A DNA stretch of 64,000 bases from positions 186,001 to 250,000 of the forward strand of contig JBCAQO010000004.1 of assembly GCA_039111635.1 (NCBI GenBank), in the 5' to 3' direction. Positions 32,550 to 44,163 of the stretch are shown piece after piece. The number at the start of each line of letters is the position of its first letter. Within the stretch, counting starts at the first letter, position 1. Both the position numbers and the translations under genes were made by a program. This DNA is from Heterobasidion occidentale (lineage: Eukaryota; Basidiomycota; Agaricomycetes; Russulales; Bondarzewiaceae). The notes below the pieces were generated by a model that ran no database searches, was not told the origin of the DNA, and was given only the letters and a program-made list of their open reading frames with translations.

Positions 32550-33899
32550 TCAGCTCACTGTCGACGACGATCCCGCCGCGCCTCCATCCGAATCACCGTC
32601 GTACCTTGAAATCCACCAAAATTGGCCGCTCCCTGGATATTCCACTTTTGCCTTGCCCTTTGTCTTGATCACATATCTCGCCTTGTGCGGGCAGTTGTTC
32701 CTCTTGTGCCGGTCGATCGCATCTTGGCGGGAATAGCCTCCCTTTTGGCACCAGTCGCAAGATAGTCCTTCGGAAGGTAGGGAATGCGTCTCGATGTGTC
32801 GCTTGCGATCGGACGCGCGCACGAACTGCTTGTTGCATGGCTGGCAACGGAGAGGATCGCTGCCGTACACCGTCTCATCGATCACGGCCGTGGGCTTGGG
32901 ATAAGGGTCGCCGGGCTGAGATTGGGGTTGAGGCGCATCCCCTGGACCTTGAGCCTCGGGTTGGTCGTCCGCAGACCGAGATGTCATGGGCCCTCCACTT
33001 GACAGCGGTACAGGCTCGATGACGGGCTCGCCTGCGGGGTTGTCCACCTCGTGGGTGGACGTTGTTGATGTACGTTTGTCTTGGCTGAGGGCATCGCCGT
33101 CAGTCTGTGGTATGACCACAGGCATTGGGTGTAACCCTCCAGCTGCCTCCATTGGCCTCGGGGTAGGCGTAGGCGCGACGCGCCTGCATCCGGTCTCCCG
33201 AGACCAAGTTGTCTCGCTCTCGTCTTGCTCTCCATCCTCATCTCCACTTCCGACCTCGACCTCGCTGCCCTCCGCAGTTTCCTCTTTTACTCTCATTTCC
33301 AGTCTCGCCCTACTCAATGGCTGCTGCTGCCCCGCATACGCCAAGCACTCCCTTGCCACTCGCCGCACGGCTTCCAGGTTCCACCGTGGGTCAAGGCGTG
33401 ACGCCACCACCACACGTGCCATGTCAACCAAGGGACCTGCGAAAGGGTAGACAGCACCTTCCAGCTCCGAGAAGGCAGATATTTGCGCGCCGGTGGGTAT
33501 GACGCGCTCCATCAAGGGGGCATGGGTCGATGGATTCTCGGATGGGGCGGGGAGCGGAGGTTCGAGCCGCAAAGGGGTTCTTACTGATACGTCAGAGGCG
33601 GCGGCTGGGACGAGTTCGGGTGGCGAGACCGTTGGGAATGTAGCCGGCGTGGAGGTGAAGGCCCACGCGGGCGGAACGACAAGGATCGGAAGGGGAGCAG
33701 TGACGAACTCATGGGTGGGCGAAGGGGCCAGCTGCAGCGAGAAGGCGGGCAGTGACGGGCCTAGCGCGCGTATATGTAGCCTGGCGCGCGCGGCTTCGTT
33801 TTGAGGGACATGAGGTTGCTCGCGGTTCTGTGTGACATGCACGTCCTGAAGACCGGTGCAGCACTCGTGAGTGGCACCTCCGCAAATTTTGGAATTCAA
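32550..33899 (-). CDS. C2H2 zinc-finger protein, probable transcription factor
   Basis: A single open frame of 449 codons; an upstream exon or a later start is possible, since the first about 40 residues look unlike the rest. The middle is proline-, glutamate- and serine-rich and disordered. Near the C-terminus is one canonical C2H2 finger (C-x2-C-x12-H-x3-H, CQPCNKQFVRASDRKRHIE) followed by a second, variant C2HC unit (CDWCQKGG...H-x4-C) and a basic patch. This arrangement suggests sequence-specific DNA binding. The target is unknown. Confidence 0.75.
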   Translation of the reverse strand: MNSKICGGATHECCTGLQDVHVTQNREQPHVPQNEAARARLHIRALGPSLPAFSLQLAPSPTHEFVTAPLPILVVPPAWAFTSTPATFPTVSPPELVPAAASDVSVRTPLRLEPPLPAPSENPSTHAPLMERVIPTGAQISAFSELEGAVYPFAGPLVDMARVVVASRLDPRWNLEAVRRVARECLAYAGQQQPLSRARLEMRVKEETAEGSEVEVGSGDEDGEQDESETTWSRETGCRRVAPTPTPRPMEAAGGLHPMPVVIPQTDGDALSQDKRTSTTSTHEVDNPAGEPVIEPVPLSSGGPMTSRSADDQPEAQGPGDAPQPQSQPGDPYPKPTAVIDETVYGSDPLRCQPCNKQFVRASDRKRHIETHSLPSEGLSCDWCQKGGYSRQDAIDRHKRNNCPHKARYVIKTKGKAKVEYPGSGQFWWISRYDGDSDGGAAGSSSTVS

Positions 33900-36528
33900 C
33901 GAAATTTACGTATGAATCTTGTCTGAGCAGGGGCTCAGTGTGATTGGATTGGGACCCTGAGGGCCCCGCGCCAGGAGCTATATGCAAGTCGCATCACAAA
34001 ACGGAAGTCGTGCATGAGATTGTACCCACTCGACAGTTCTTCCTGCACCCAGGAGGGCCAGCTAGGCGACATGGCTGGCGCGTCGCGCTGTGAGTGTCTA
34101 GGATTATTGTGGAGAGGTGTAGGTCAACGCGGTCGATTGATGGGTTCACCTTCGTCAAACTATTTAGATGTATTACCCTCGGATGGGCGCCAAATGACTT
34201 CTCAGAAAATTCCACGATGCGACCATCATGCCTTGTTCTCTGATGCCGCATAACCGTGTTCTTTCGCTTACTGAGTTTTCGTTTTCGAACCAGGCGCACG
34301 GCGCTGTCACTGTTGAAGGTGGGAATGGCAAATACGTTCCGATATATGGCGTACGTTACCTTCAATCGCCTTGCATCCGACTTTTGAAAAACTTGGATGT
34401 GTAGGTTTTCTGACCGCGGGAGCAAATCGTTTAAAGACGACGAGAGATATACCTACGTCGCCATAGTCCCTCTACCCTGTCCTTCCCAGTGGTCGATGCA
34501 TTCACCAGTCGATCTCTCCTCCCCTGAGTTGCCATCCATACCCACTGCTTCCGGACAGCTAGCATGCTCGCGCCAAAGGTACCAGCCCTTCTATTTCAAA
34601 TATTGCCTCGGCTCTCTGGGTTGCAGGCGCATCTGGGCGCCTGATTTTATGGATAGTGCCCTTGTGAACGGCATCATGAAAAAATTCGCCTCTTCTAACG
34701 GCTTCTGCGGGTGACAGAGAAGCCTACATGTGCACCTGGCTCAAATTGTACGCGGGTATAATAAGGCACGTTGCTTGTTGCCATTTCTGTCCATTTCTGA
34801 TTGTTGCAGCACACCTTCCTCACAAGCCGCCATGTTGACTTAGCACTTGACGGTACTTGATCGGATAGAGGAACCAACCGTTGTAATGACGGACGGGAGA
34901 ATTTATCGATCCTATCCGATGTGGGATCTGCTATTGTTTGTGTCGAGTGGCAACACCAATTATGGGTTCACTTCCCCACATGTCAATGCAATCACTGTGA
35001 GAGATGCACCTCACGTCTTCCGAGGGCGGTGGCAGCGACCTGTGACTTGCGTCCCGTTGTGCGCTATTCGACGTCTGCAGGCATCAAGGCAACAGATCTC
35101 CCGCTCTACCTGCTCACGATTAATTTGTTCTTCTCGCCTCCCATACCTAACCCTTTGTTGATCCTGTTGATTCATGGTAACCTATAAGCAAGCAGCGCCT
35201 TCCTCAGTCGTGATGATCCGCGCATGTGGTGAGGCATTGCCATTGTTCCCTATATCAGTCGAAGACCTATCAAAGGGAGGTAAATTTAAGCGGGCACGTA
35301 CCCCTGTTTATCGATGATATGTTTTCTGTTCTTCCACCGTTTCATCGATCAAGCGCAGTCGAATCGCGATGCCTCCAAAAGCGCTGATGTGTGACGCACT
35401 ACTGATTCGAAGACTGTTCCATCCCACTCAGGCCCGTCTACTTGGCATGCATCAAGCTTCGCTCTCATTGCGCCTTTATGCTACCTGCCTAGCACTCGAC
35501 ACCTCACTGCCTATCTGCGGCAGGTTTGTTCTGGCCTTCGAACACAACCCTGCTCCTCCAATGTTAATAGACGATGTTTCACTCGGTAGCAACATCAGGC
35601 CCTGCTGCTCTGAAAACAGTTCACATGCAATGATTGGTCGTCGTATATCCGATGGATAGAAGGACTCAACAACTGATACATGCTATTCTGCACTATTGAC
35701 ACTTGCGGTACTACTAGAGATGTTCTAGAACCCAATGGACTTCCGTAGACAAAGAAGGAATGATGAGAGGACGTACGCTGGTATCTAATAGTATGCTATG
35801 TACATTACTTACGGGTAGGTGAGATTTGACTAGACAGAATAGAGACATTACTTTTCTTGGGCAAGAGCGGGTAATGGACAGAGCAGGAAGTTGTACACAG
35901 CATCATGTTGGACATATCGATGGTGATGATCTTTTGAGATTATCCAAGATTTATCGACCACATCCAACGGCCGGGGGAAATTGAGCGTTTGCTAACTGTG
36001 CGTTGTTGAAATTTGGAGGCGGTCCCGCTGACGTGGCGCTGATTGCGATTGGTTGTCGATATTCCGTTGCGAGCCGTACTTCAGCATTGCACGGGATCTA
36101 GGAGAATGTCTACTGCTCAAGCAGAACGTTGAGTTGATCCACGACAGTTGGATGGATGCCGTGTCGGGAGATAAGTATACACAGCATCGATGAGTGTCAA
36201 AATCTGACTTCATCTTTCATGTAATGGTATCGAATAAGCCATTGTTGATGCCCCGTCGAGGAGAGCCTATGTAAATGGTCGTGCGACGACTTCTATGAAT
36301 ATCTACAGCCAGCGGTCCCCGTTCTGCCGCGGTTGGGAATCCAGTAAGCTACGAAGTGTTACCCGTAAATCATGAAGCGTACCCGTCACATCAACCGGGC
36401 TTCCTTAAAAATCCAAGAGCGTGGACAGAAAAATTGCTGGTCTCATAGACACAGAGCATTGAGCATCTAAAATAGACCAGTTGGTGAATCGCCCTTGTTG
36501 GCTGCGGAGGATCAGAACTCACACAAAA
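33900..36528. other. 2.6-kb stretch without a supported gene
   Basis: Only short frames without family motifs lie on either strand. Base composition is closer to AT/GC parity than in the coding regions. No tandem repeats or transposon termini were noticed. It could hold a non-coding transcript or a gene too intron-broken to see. Confidence 0.35.
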
Positions 36529-38183
36529 CTATGGGTCCGTCGAAGATCCTTCGCCAGAAATACCTGCTGTATTTACATACAATGTCCGCATGGCATGGCC
36601 GAATCGGTATTTCTTCTCTATATCATACCATCTCGGCTTGATTCCGGCCCCCTTTTCAGTGAGCAGCTGTCCCTCCACTGGCTCCTGCATTGCCTTCCTG
36701 CCTTCTGGAACCGGACGTGCTCTCAGGGGTTCCACGATTTTGTTCAATCGGATAACAACTCCGCGACGACCATCTGCATGCATCAAAGGCTCGAAACAAC
36801 AAAGCCCAAGACCTAGAAGGCCGTCAGCCTTTACATCAAAGTTCCTTCCCCAACATCCAATATTTGTGGTGCAAACACGCACCGTCAAAACCTGTAATCG
36901 AATTGACATACAGCAGTGGGTTCTTAAACTTGACATAAAGAAGTTCGTGTTCACCCTTGATATAAACACAACCGGTATACTTAGAGAAGTCAAAACGGAA
37001 CTGCTGCCCAAATGACGTCAGGATGGGGGACGTTGTGCGCCTGAGAGGTGCCCGACGACTGCTGGATTCTCTGATCACAGAGGCTGCCAAATTGGTAAAA
37101 TAGTTGTCCGGGACCAGCTTTTCCTCTAGCAACAGATGTCGAAATACAACATGTGTGTCTTTTAACAGCGATGCCATCGATATTGTCCAAGGCAGCCCAG
37201 TCCTCAACAACAGGTCCTTGCCAGAGGCGAAATTGGCTGGATTGTCATCCTTGGTGATTCGGAAGCGTATCTCTCCCTGCGCAAGCTTGTCCGCGGGTGA
37301 AAGATAATAGAAGAAACCGTGAGTTCCGATGGGATAATGGCCCCCAGCGTGTTTGCGAGTGTCGTAGGCGATGTCCGAAGATCTCGTTCTGCCCGCTGGA
37401 GGGTTTAGGACGGTCAGCCTGACTTTGTTTAGGCCGGATAAGTCTTGGAAGTCGGAAGGGCGAAGTCGATGAGGATCAAGGGTTTGAAGGCAGCGCCGTG
37501 AAAGAGTTAGGTTGACGCTGTGCTGTAGATCAGCGTTAAAGTCATCCTCCGGATTGATCAAGCTGCGCAGGAGAGCGATCTGCTTAGAATTGCGAAGGTT
37601 CGACAGTTTCCGACACCACACTTCGCCATCTGGACACCGTAGATCGTCACCACCGTCAAAGCTCGCAGGGTCATTGTCCTTTGTGATGCGAAATCGAAGC
37701 TCTCCACCGAGTAACCACGGCGTTTTAGAAACGTAGTATAAAAATCCGTGAGTTCCAGGTGGGAATGAAGGTTTGGGACCCGAGTGCCGTGAGTCTGGCT
37801 GATAGAAGAATCTCATCCACAGGCGCCTGCCGTATGAAAAACGTATAGCGCGATAAACGGGAGATACGTGGCCGGAGATGTCATAGAAATCAGAGGGTGC
37901 GAGTTTATTCGCCCAAAGGGTCTGAATGACACGTTTGGGCACGAACTCTGATCGCGATGCCGGTGCACGTCGTTGGGATGGGGTTACGGCAGTCTTCTGG
38001 TCAACCTGAGAGAGCAAGTTTTGTGATGAGGCAATGTGTCAAGACGGAATAACGAACGTAGTTTCTAGTTTCCCGACGAAACACACTCCTCATCCGTGAT
38101 ATCTCTTGGAACATGCCTGTTCGTCGGCAGAAAAGGCCCTGAAATCTGGTTTGCGAAGAGAACACTGTCGTCCGTGAAATCAT
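36529..38183 (-). CDS. unknown protein with a duplicated THGF-type module
   Basis: Family not recognised. Exons on the minus strand are 38058-38183, 36883-38005 and 36529-36812, giving 510 residues. The N-terminus is Arg/Ser/Thr-rich and could be a mitochondrial targeting peptide. Residues about 65-330 hold two copies of one module: L.PSDF.D.SG near the start, then PPGTHGFLYYVS against PIGTHGFFYYLS, and GELRFRITKDNDPASF against GEIRFRITKDDNPANF. A third, weaker copy around residues 375-405 (CVYIKGEHELLYVKF) links to the last exon, which contains GLCCFEPLMHADGRRG and a conserved-looking ARPVPEGRK. No catalytic motif was seen. The repeat suggests a binding fold. Confidence 0.75.
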
Positions 38184-38557
38184 CCTGACCGTGGCCCGAG
38201 CTCCGGTGAATAATGTTTCATAGATCCAGTCGAGGTGTGGATTGATTCCAAGATGTTCAGAGACCGTTTGTATCCGCTGTCTGTGGGGGTTTCAGAATAT
38301 CGCCCCATTACAGTTCATGAGAACCGACAGGGACGAAAGCAGATCACGTGCCGCAAGTACGCAATTTCTCATCAATTAAAGAGCTCAACACTTCGCTTCG
38401 CAGAGAAGAACGTAGCTCGGGTATTATATAGAGTACTATCGGACAGGAGAACATATACGTGAAAAAAAACTGTCACAACTCCAGGAAATGGAAAGTACAA
38501 AAGAAGAAATCGCCAAGATCAAGGAAGAGACTCCCGCTTATTCTGACAAGACATGTC
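38184..38557. other. intergenic, no gene recognised
   Basis: Upstream of the duplicated-module gene and downstream of Vps1. Nothing else recognised. Confidence 0.4.
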
Positions 38558-41481
38558 TCAAACTCCCGCGACGATCCTGCACGCAAGGAAAAAGTCGCAA
38601 GTCAGCCATGTGTTCATAGCTCACAATGTAGGGAACCGGAGATGTGAGAAAGACGTACTCCTCGGCCTTGTTCAATGCCTGGACGGTGGCCACCAGCTCC
38701 TTCCGCCTGTTCACGACAAACTCGCTCTCCTTCAACAGGTCATCAAGGACCTCGGGCTTGTAGAGCTCTTGGAGGAGCTCGCGCTGCAAATTCTCCTTGG
38801 AGTGGTTCACGAGTGTCAGCGTGATGGCCTTCGGAATCATATCAATCATCTCGCGCTTGACGATATTGAAGTATGAGTGAATGAGCAGTTCTGTACCACG
38901 ACGAGTGAGTTGGATCTGAAAAGATGGGATAGAATAAATGAATCACGCACTGATAACCTCCGTCTCTATTGTTTCACGCTCGTTGAGAGCGGCCTGAGGA
39001 CGAATGACGGATGGAGGCTAGTGCATAACATCACGCATCAGCTATACAATCGAAGGCATACGAATAGAGATCCTCGAAAGAAAGCGGAAGAAACAACCGA
39101 TGGGTTGAGCTGACGCAATGGAATGAGCACGCACCGCCTCCATTCTCGTAGGAGTAGTGGGAGTGCCGGGGCGTGACTGCCATATACACCCAAAGCGTCA
39201 GCTACATATTCCTCGTCGTGCCCTCACAAGGAATTCGAAAAAAAAACGAAGGAACCATGGAAAAAGAAGAAGAGACACGTACCGCCTCCATCGGCTGTGG
39301 ACCCTTCTTTTTCTGCGCTCCCTTCGCCGCGCTGAAGAAGCTCCCGAAGAAGCTCGGCTCCTCCTTCTTGATGTCGACCTCCAGATCCTTGTTATTATTG
39401 ATCTGCCCGGGCGCTAGCTTGCCCGATTTCGGGTCCGCGCTTGGTGGTGGCGGCTTGTTCGCGTTCAGGCGGTCGGTGACGATCGCCATCGCCTTGTGGC
39501 CGTTGAGGAAGTCAGGGTGGGTCGTGTTGACGTAGCATGCCTGCATCGCGACCATGTCGGCGACAAGCTTGGTCGTGGGCGTCATGGATGTCTTGAAGAA
39601 GTTAACCACAACACTATTGAACCGCTCGCGCAGCGCAGGATACCGTCTGAACGCTTGCTGCATGGGACACAGTTTAATGTTAACCATTGCAGGGACTATG
39701 AAATATTGCGGACGTACGACTTTGCCAAGAAGCTGGCCTAAGATGCGAATAAGCTCGTCGTAAACCAGCTGACAACACTTGAGGGATGGTTCTTCGAGGC
39801 GCTTGATCTGCTGCTTCACGATGACCTCAAACGCAGTTGTCCCAACAAACACAGCCGGCGTCGAACCCTACACACAAGATCAGCCCAATATACACCACGT
39901 GAAAAGCGCAGCGACGTACCGAAGAGTTGTACAATATCGTCCGAATGTCGCCGTCCTTCACCTGGTCGAACGGATCGATGGTCTTAATACCGTTATTGAA
40001 CAGTTCATGGAACACAAAGCTGATACGCGCTCCTCCACTGAGCTCGTTCAGCGACAGATCGTTCGTGTTTCCGTCGATGACGGTGCGGAACTCGGACGTG
40101 AACTCGGTGATGACGTTCAACACGATGCTCGACGAGTTGTTCTCGCCGAAGGTGCCGCCGAGCTGCTGAAGTTCCGCTTGATTTTTCTGCAGCTGGAACG
40201 AGATCCGTTGCTTGATGTCGGGGAGCGTTGCTCGGATATGGTGCATCAAAATCTAAGTTTGGGGATATTCGATGGGTCTTCTCATGTAGCATCTGATATT
40301 CGACGTACCATGTTGAGCTTGCGCGCGAGGAACGGCGTGCCACAGAACTGCGCCTTCCCCTTGTACGATGCATGGTTTTCGAAGAACTGGCGCTCGTTGT
40401 CTAGCGCCGACGCGATTGACTTGGACGTCTCGATATCGCGCTGTCCACGGTTGACTACGGGCACGTAGCCCAGCCGCAACGGGATGACGCGACCAGCGAG
40501 GATATCCACCACGTCTGTGCCTACGTCCCTGAAGACACAACACCACTATCAGCATCATTCGGGGACAGCTACGAACCTCAAAGGAGACAGAATGAGCACG
40601 CACATCAAATCGACCTTCGTGAGAACACCGATAGTCCGCGTCCCCTCAGGATCCACCTCCCGCGCCATCTTCAGCCCATCCGAGTTGGCCAAGTCCTGGT
40701 TTGCGGCAGTGACAGCAAGTACGATGCATCCAGGTTTCGAGATGTACTTGAACAACATATCACGAATCTGCCGTTCGATGTCTTTCGGCTGGTCGCCGAC
40801 AGGCACCTTCGTGAGCCCCGGGAGATCAACGAGCGTGAGCGTGAGCACGTTGGGAGAGTAGATGCGGAGATTGATAGGGAGCGGGGAGATGCCAGCGTTG
40901 CGGCCCGTCTTGGCCTCGGTGTCGCGAACGATCTCAGCGCGGACCTTGTTGAAGTCGTAGAACTTCTCTCCGGGAAGGTGCAGGAACTCGCCCCATTCGT
41001 TCTCGTTAGCGTTCGGGTCAGCCCCGTTCGCTTCCTTGGAAACTTTGGCTGTGTCTATATGATCAACAGTGAATCCCATCAGGAACGTCGAGGTGGAACT
41101 GACCTGCGTCGCCGTTGGGGACTGGTGAAGTAGCAGGTCTGTGGATGAGTTGAAGTACCTAGGTGAAAATCGTTGGATGACGCAGTACAGCAGGCAATTA
41201 TTGGTGTGTACGTACCAAGGGCCGTCGGGTCACGATACCCGTCCCTCGAGGCAAGAAATCTCTACCAACAATGTTCTGTAGAGCATGCAGAGAATGAGTG
41301 CAAATTCGCCGCCCCACACAAAACGACGCACCTCGAGCACACTACTCTTCCCACTGCTCTGACTGCCCAACACGCATATCTGTGGGAGGTCTATCGACGC
41401 GGCGCTCGAGCCGATGGAGGTGAATACATCTTGGAGTTTGTTTACAACGGAGACAATCTCTGAGCCGAATCCTGTCGCCAT
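38558..41481 (-). CDS. VPS1: dynamin-like GTPase Vps1
   Basis: Large GTPase for vacuolar protein sorting, endocytic scission and peroxisome fission. Eleven exons on the minus strand: 41332-41481, 41216-41275, 41104-41158, 40604-41048, 40309-40528, 39920-40252, 39718-39867, 39283-39657, 38951-39017, 38659-38890 and 38558-38576, giving 701 residues (yeast 704). Seen: [12 protein letters not shown] (G1), [27 protein letters not shown] (G3), TKVD (G4), stalk region, a variable insert rich in Pro/Lys (about 545-600) and the GED ending [13 protein letters not shown]. There is no PH domain, as expected for Vps1. The last coding exon is only 19 nt. Confidence 0.96.
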
Positions 41482-42479
41482 ATCTAATTGCTGAATGTAC
41501 GTGGAAAGGGAGGGAAAGAGAGGGAAGTGAAGGAATGGGCGAGAGGCTTGTCGAGTTTGGTGCTGCCGACGCGAGGCAGTGGCCGCAGCTATTTCCCTTT
41601 TGGGAACGAGCGCCACTGTCGCCGAGCTTTGGCCGACCTCCCACTGCGTCTCACTAGCTCGACTTCAGACCACATCTCGAAGGTTTGCAGGGAATATTTG
41701 GCCCATCTTCTCAGAGGATGTTTCGCTACTGTCTAAGATTCCAGCAGACCGCCCTGCTCATGACTTCGCACCCATTCGACTCAACAGCTGTGCGATGTCG
41801 ACCTCTCCTTGCTCCACGCACATCTGATATCTGCCACTTGCTATGTATAGGCTCGTTCTTGCTCGTTTCCCCCATCTATCTGTCTATGGGTGCGCAGCGT
41901 TCGTGAGATCCTTGCTTTGACAGTTCCGATGAGGCTACGACTGATGGACCTGAGAGCTCTCGTTGAAGTGCCATAGGTGTTTGATTTGGACTTTCTTGAT
42001 GGGCATCTGAAGTGCATCTGATGATATTCTGCTTTACCGTAATTTAAGGATGTCTCTGTATATATGTGATGCTCATCCGCGCTCATAGCTTTTGCTTTGT
42101 TTGGATGCTGAGAACAGCCTTGAGGTATTTTCCAATCCGTCCTACCCGAGTTCGTTGCACCTTCCCCTATCTCTATCATTAGAAACAGTGCTGCGTGCTT
42201 CAATCCGACAATTGAACATAACTGGATCCTCAACGTATCACGCAACATATCCGTTTTCACGTCGAGCTCTGGAATATTCTGTTCTATTCCGTTTTTGTGG
42301 CATGCCTTGTTCAGTGCTGGGTGCTGATATGCTGAGGAACAAACCGTAGCTGTGCAAAGATATAGCGCAGCATAAATATCAATCCACAGACCTCCTGAAT
42401 ACAAGGCACACCGTCGCTTCGCTCCGGCGCCTTGCTCTTGCTTTTGTAGTCAAACTGTAATGTCTGGTTCGTGTCGGCC
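41482..42479. other. intergenic, Vps1 upstream region
   Basis: No supported gene; short frames on both strands only. Confidence 0.35.
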
Positions 42480-42900
42480 ACGTTGACATCTTTTATACAT
42501 TGTCGTACAGTTGTCGTACAGACTGATATATATATAATGTCCTACTTATGGATAAATTTGCCAGTTTCAACACCACATCGTCTTAAGAGGAAGTTGTCCT
42601 ATGTATAGATAATTTTGCCATTTTCTGCTCGACGACGTCTTCTTTCTGTCCGTTTTCGTCCTATATAGGAAAGCTTTGTCTCATATGGTCAGATATGATC
42701 TCGTCTTTGAGGGTCGTTATCTCACTCTTGCTTTCAGCCTTGCACTGAGGGGCTCTTTAGTCACCCTCTTGCTTGCCTCTTGCGCTGAGGAGCTCTGCAA
42801 TCACTTGGATGATCACTGTGTGACCGTTTGCGGTATCTGTGGCCCTCCTCGCTCTCGCTCAGTCGCTGAGGAGCTATGTGGTTGGCCGGTGAGGTGCCAT
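42480..42900. repeat. imperfect tandem repeats of two kinds
   Basis: First, a direct copy of TGTCGTACAG at 42501-42521, then two about 46-nt blocks starting GTCCTA (42539 and 42596, spaced 57 bp) sharing GATAA.TTTGCCA and ending CGTCTT, and a shorter third copy near 42658. Next, two imperfect 40-bp units around TGCACTGAGGGGCTCT (42741) and TGCGCTGAGGAGCTCT (42781), with a third core CGCTGAGGAGCT near 42864. No open frame explains them. Confidence 0.55.
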
Positions 42901-44026
42901 CTCAACTTCATACCACAACCGTCTGTGGAGCTGTAAAGAGCGCTGGCAGTGCGGGAGCGACACAGCCACCGATCTGAACGGCCCAATACAGGAAATCTTT
43001 ACTGGAAATGAAATGCCTCATAGGAGAGCGTGTAGAGAGCCATATGCGGCAATGGTTTCTTATATTAGAAACCATTGACAGGATCAGACAGGGGCAGCGA
43101 GATCAACGAGGGCGAGACCAAATAACAGTACACAAAATGTGGAGGTTTGCGTTATATAGTAGTAATCTCACGCAGGAAATTTGCGCCTGACAGCCTCATA
43201 TTGATCTATATTTAGCGATGTTAATGCCACTTATGGATATACTATGACTTGAAGTATGTAGACAAGATAGTACATCCACACACGTGTGAAGTTTGAGCGT
43301 GTCTACGGTACAAAGGATGGTCAGTCACAAACACGTCGGCCCTGTATCCAAACGACGGAGCAGAGAACTCGAAAGTATCGATGAGCTCGCAGGCACAATG
43401 TTGCCACAGCGCTAGCGCCTCAAGCCGCGTTCGACGACTTTCCAGAATGTTCCATCGATAGAGCAGCCGCACGAGAATGGAAGGCAGTTGTAGGCGCGCA
43501 TTGGACCACGCCTGTCCATCCATCGTGTGCTGCGGAAGACGAGTGGAAGTGGCGGACAATGCAAGCACCAAGAAGGGAAGGAAGAGTGATTGATGGGAAG
43601 AATGATTGGCCAATTGGGGAAGCGCCAGCGAGCGGAGTGCAAAGCTCCGGGCTGGAAGCGCAGGCGCGGATGTCGAGCGGACGAGGATGGCGGTTCAGAG
43701 CAAAAGGAAGGAAGCTGAGACATCGATTGGAATACGGCCGGTTCAGAAAATTGCGAAGAGCGATAGCCGGACGCCGCTTGGCGCTTGCGCTGGTCGGACA
43801 TGACTCGACCATCTTGACGACGAGCATCCAGAGACATCGTCGAGCATTGATTCATGGACCGTGAGCGACTCACGTGATAGCTATAGGATCTCATTCAGCG
43901 TCGACGACGACGGGAACAGTGAGGACGACGGGAAAGGAGGCAAGGGGAATCAGAGAAATGATGGCGAATCAAGAGAGGAATAAGGTTTGGACGTGGTGTG
44001 ATAAGCGGAGTTTGAACTGTGAAGGG
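42901..44026. other. intergenic with undecided minus-strand frames
   Basis: Overlapping minus-strand frames at 43242-43894 stay open but show no family motif, and no splice chain is convincing. The right end is the TBP promoter. Confidence 0.3.
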
Positions 44027-44033
44027 TATATAA
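44027..44033 (+). promoter_or_regulatory. TATA box of the TBP gene
   Basis: TATATAA lies about 130 bp upstream of the ATG at 44164, followed by a C/T-rich initiator stretch. The gene for the TATA-binding protein itself thus carries a consensus TATA box. Confidence 0.55.
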
Positions 44034-44163
44034 CGAGAACCCTCGCCGCGCTCTGGCATCCTTTCTCCCTCCCCCGCGCCACAGCTTTTTTTCTCACGCT
44101 CAAAAATCCTCGTCTGCTGTGCTTGTTCGCTCCTAGCATCCTCTTCAAACAAATCTATCTATC

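Noticed and set aside
43242..43894. Overlapping minus-strand frames upstream of TBP
   Set aside because: Each stays open for over 100 codons but two or three frames do so at once, with no motif and no convincing splice chain.
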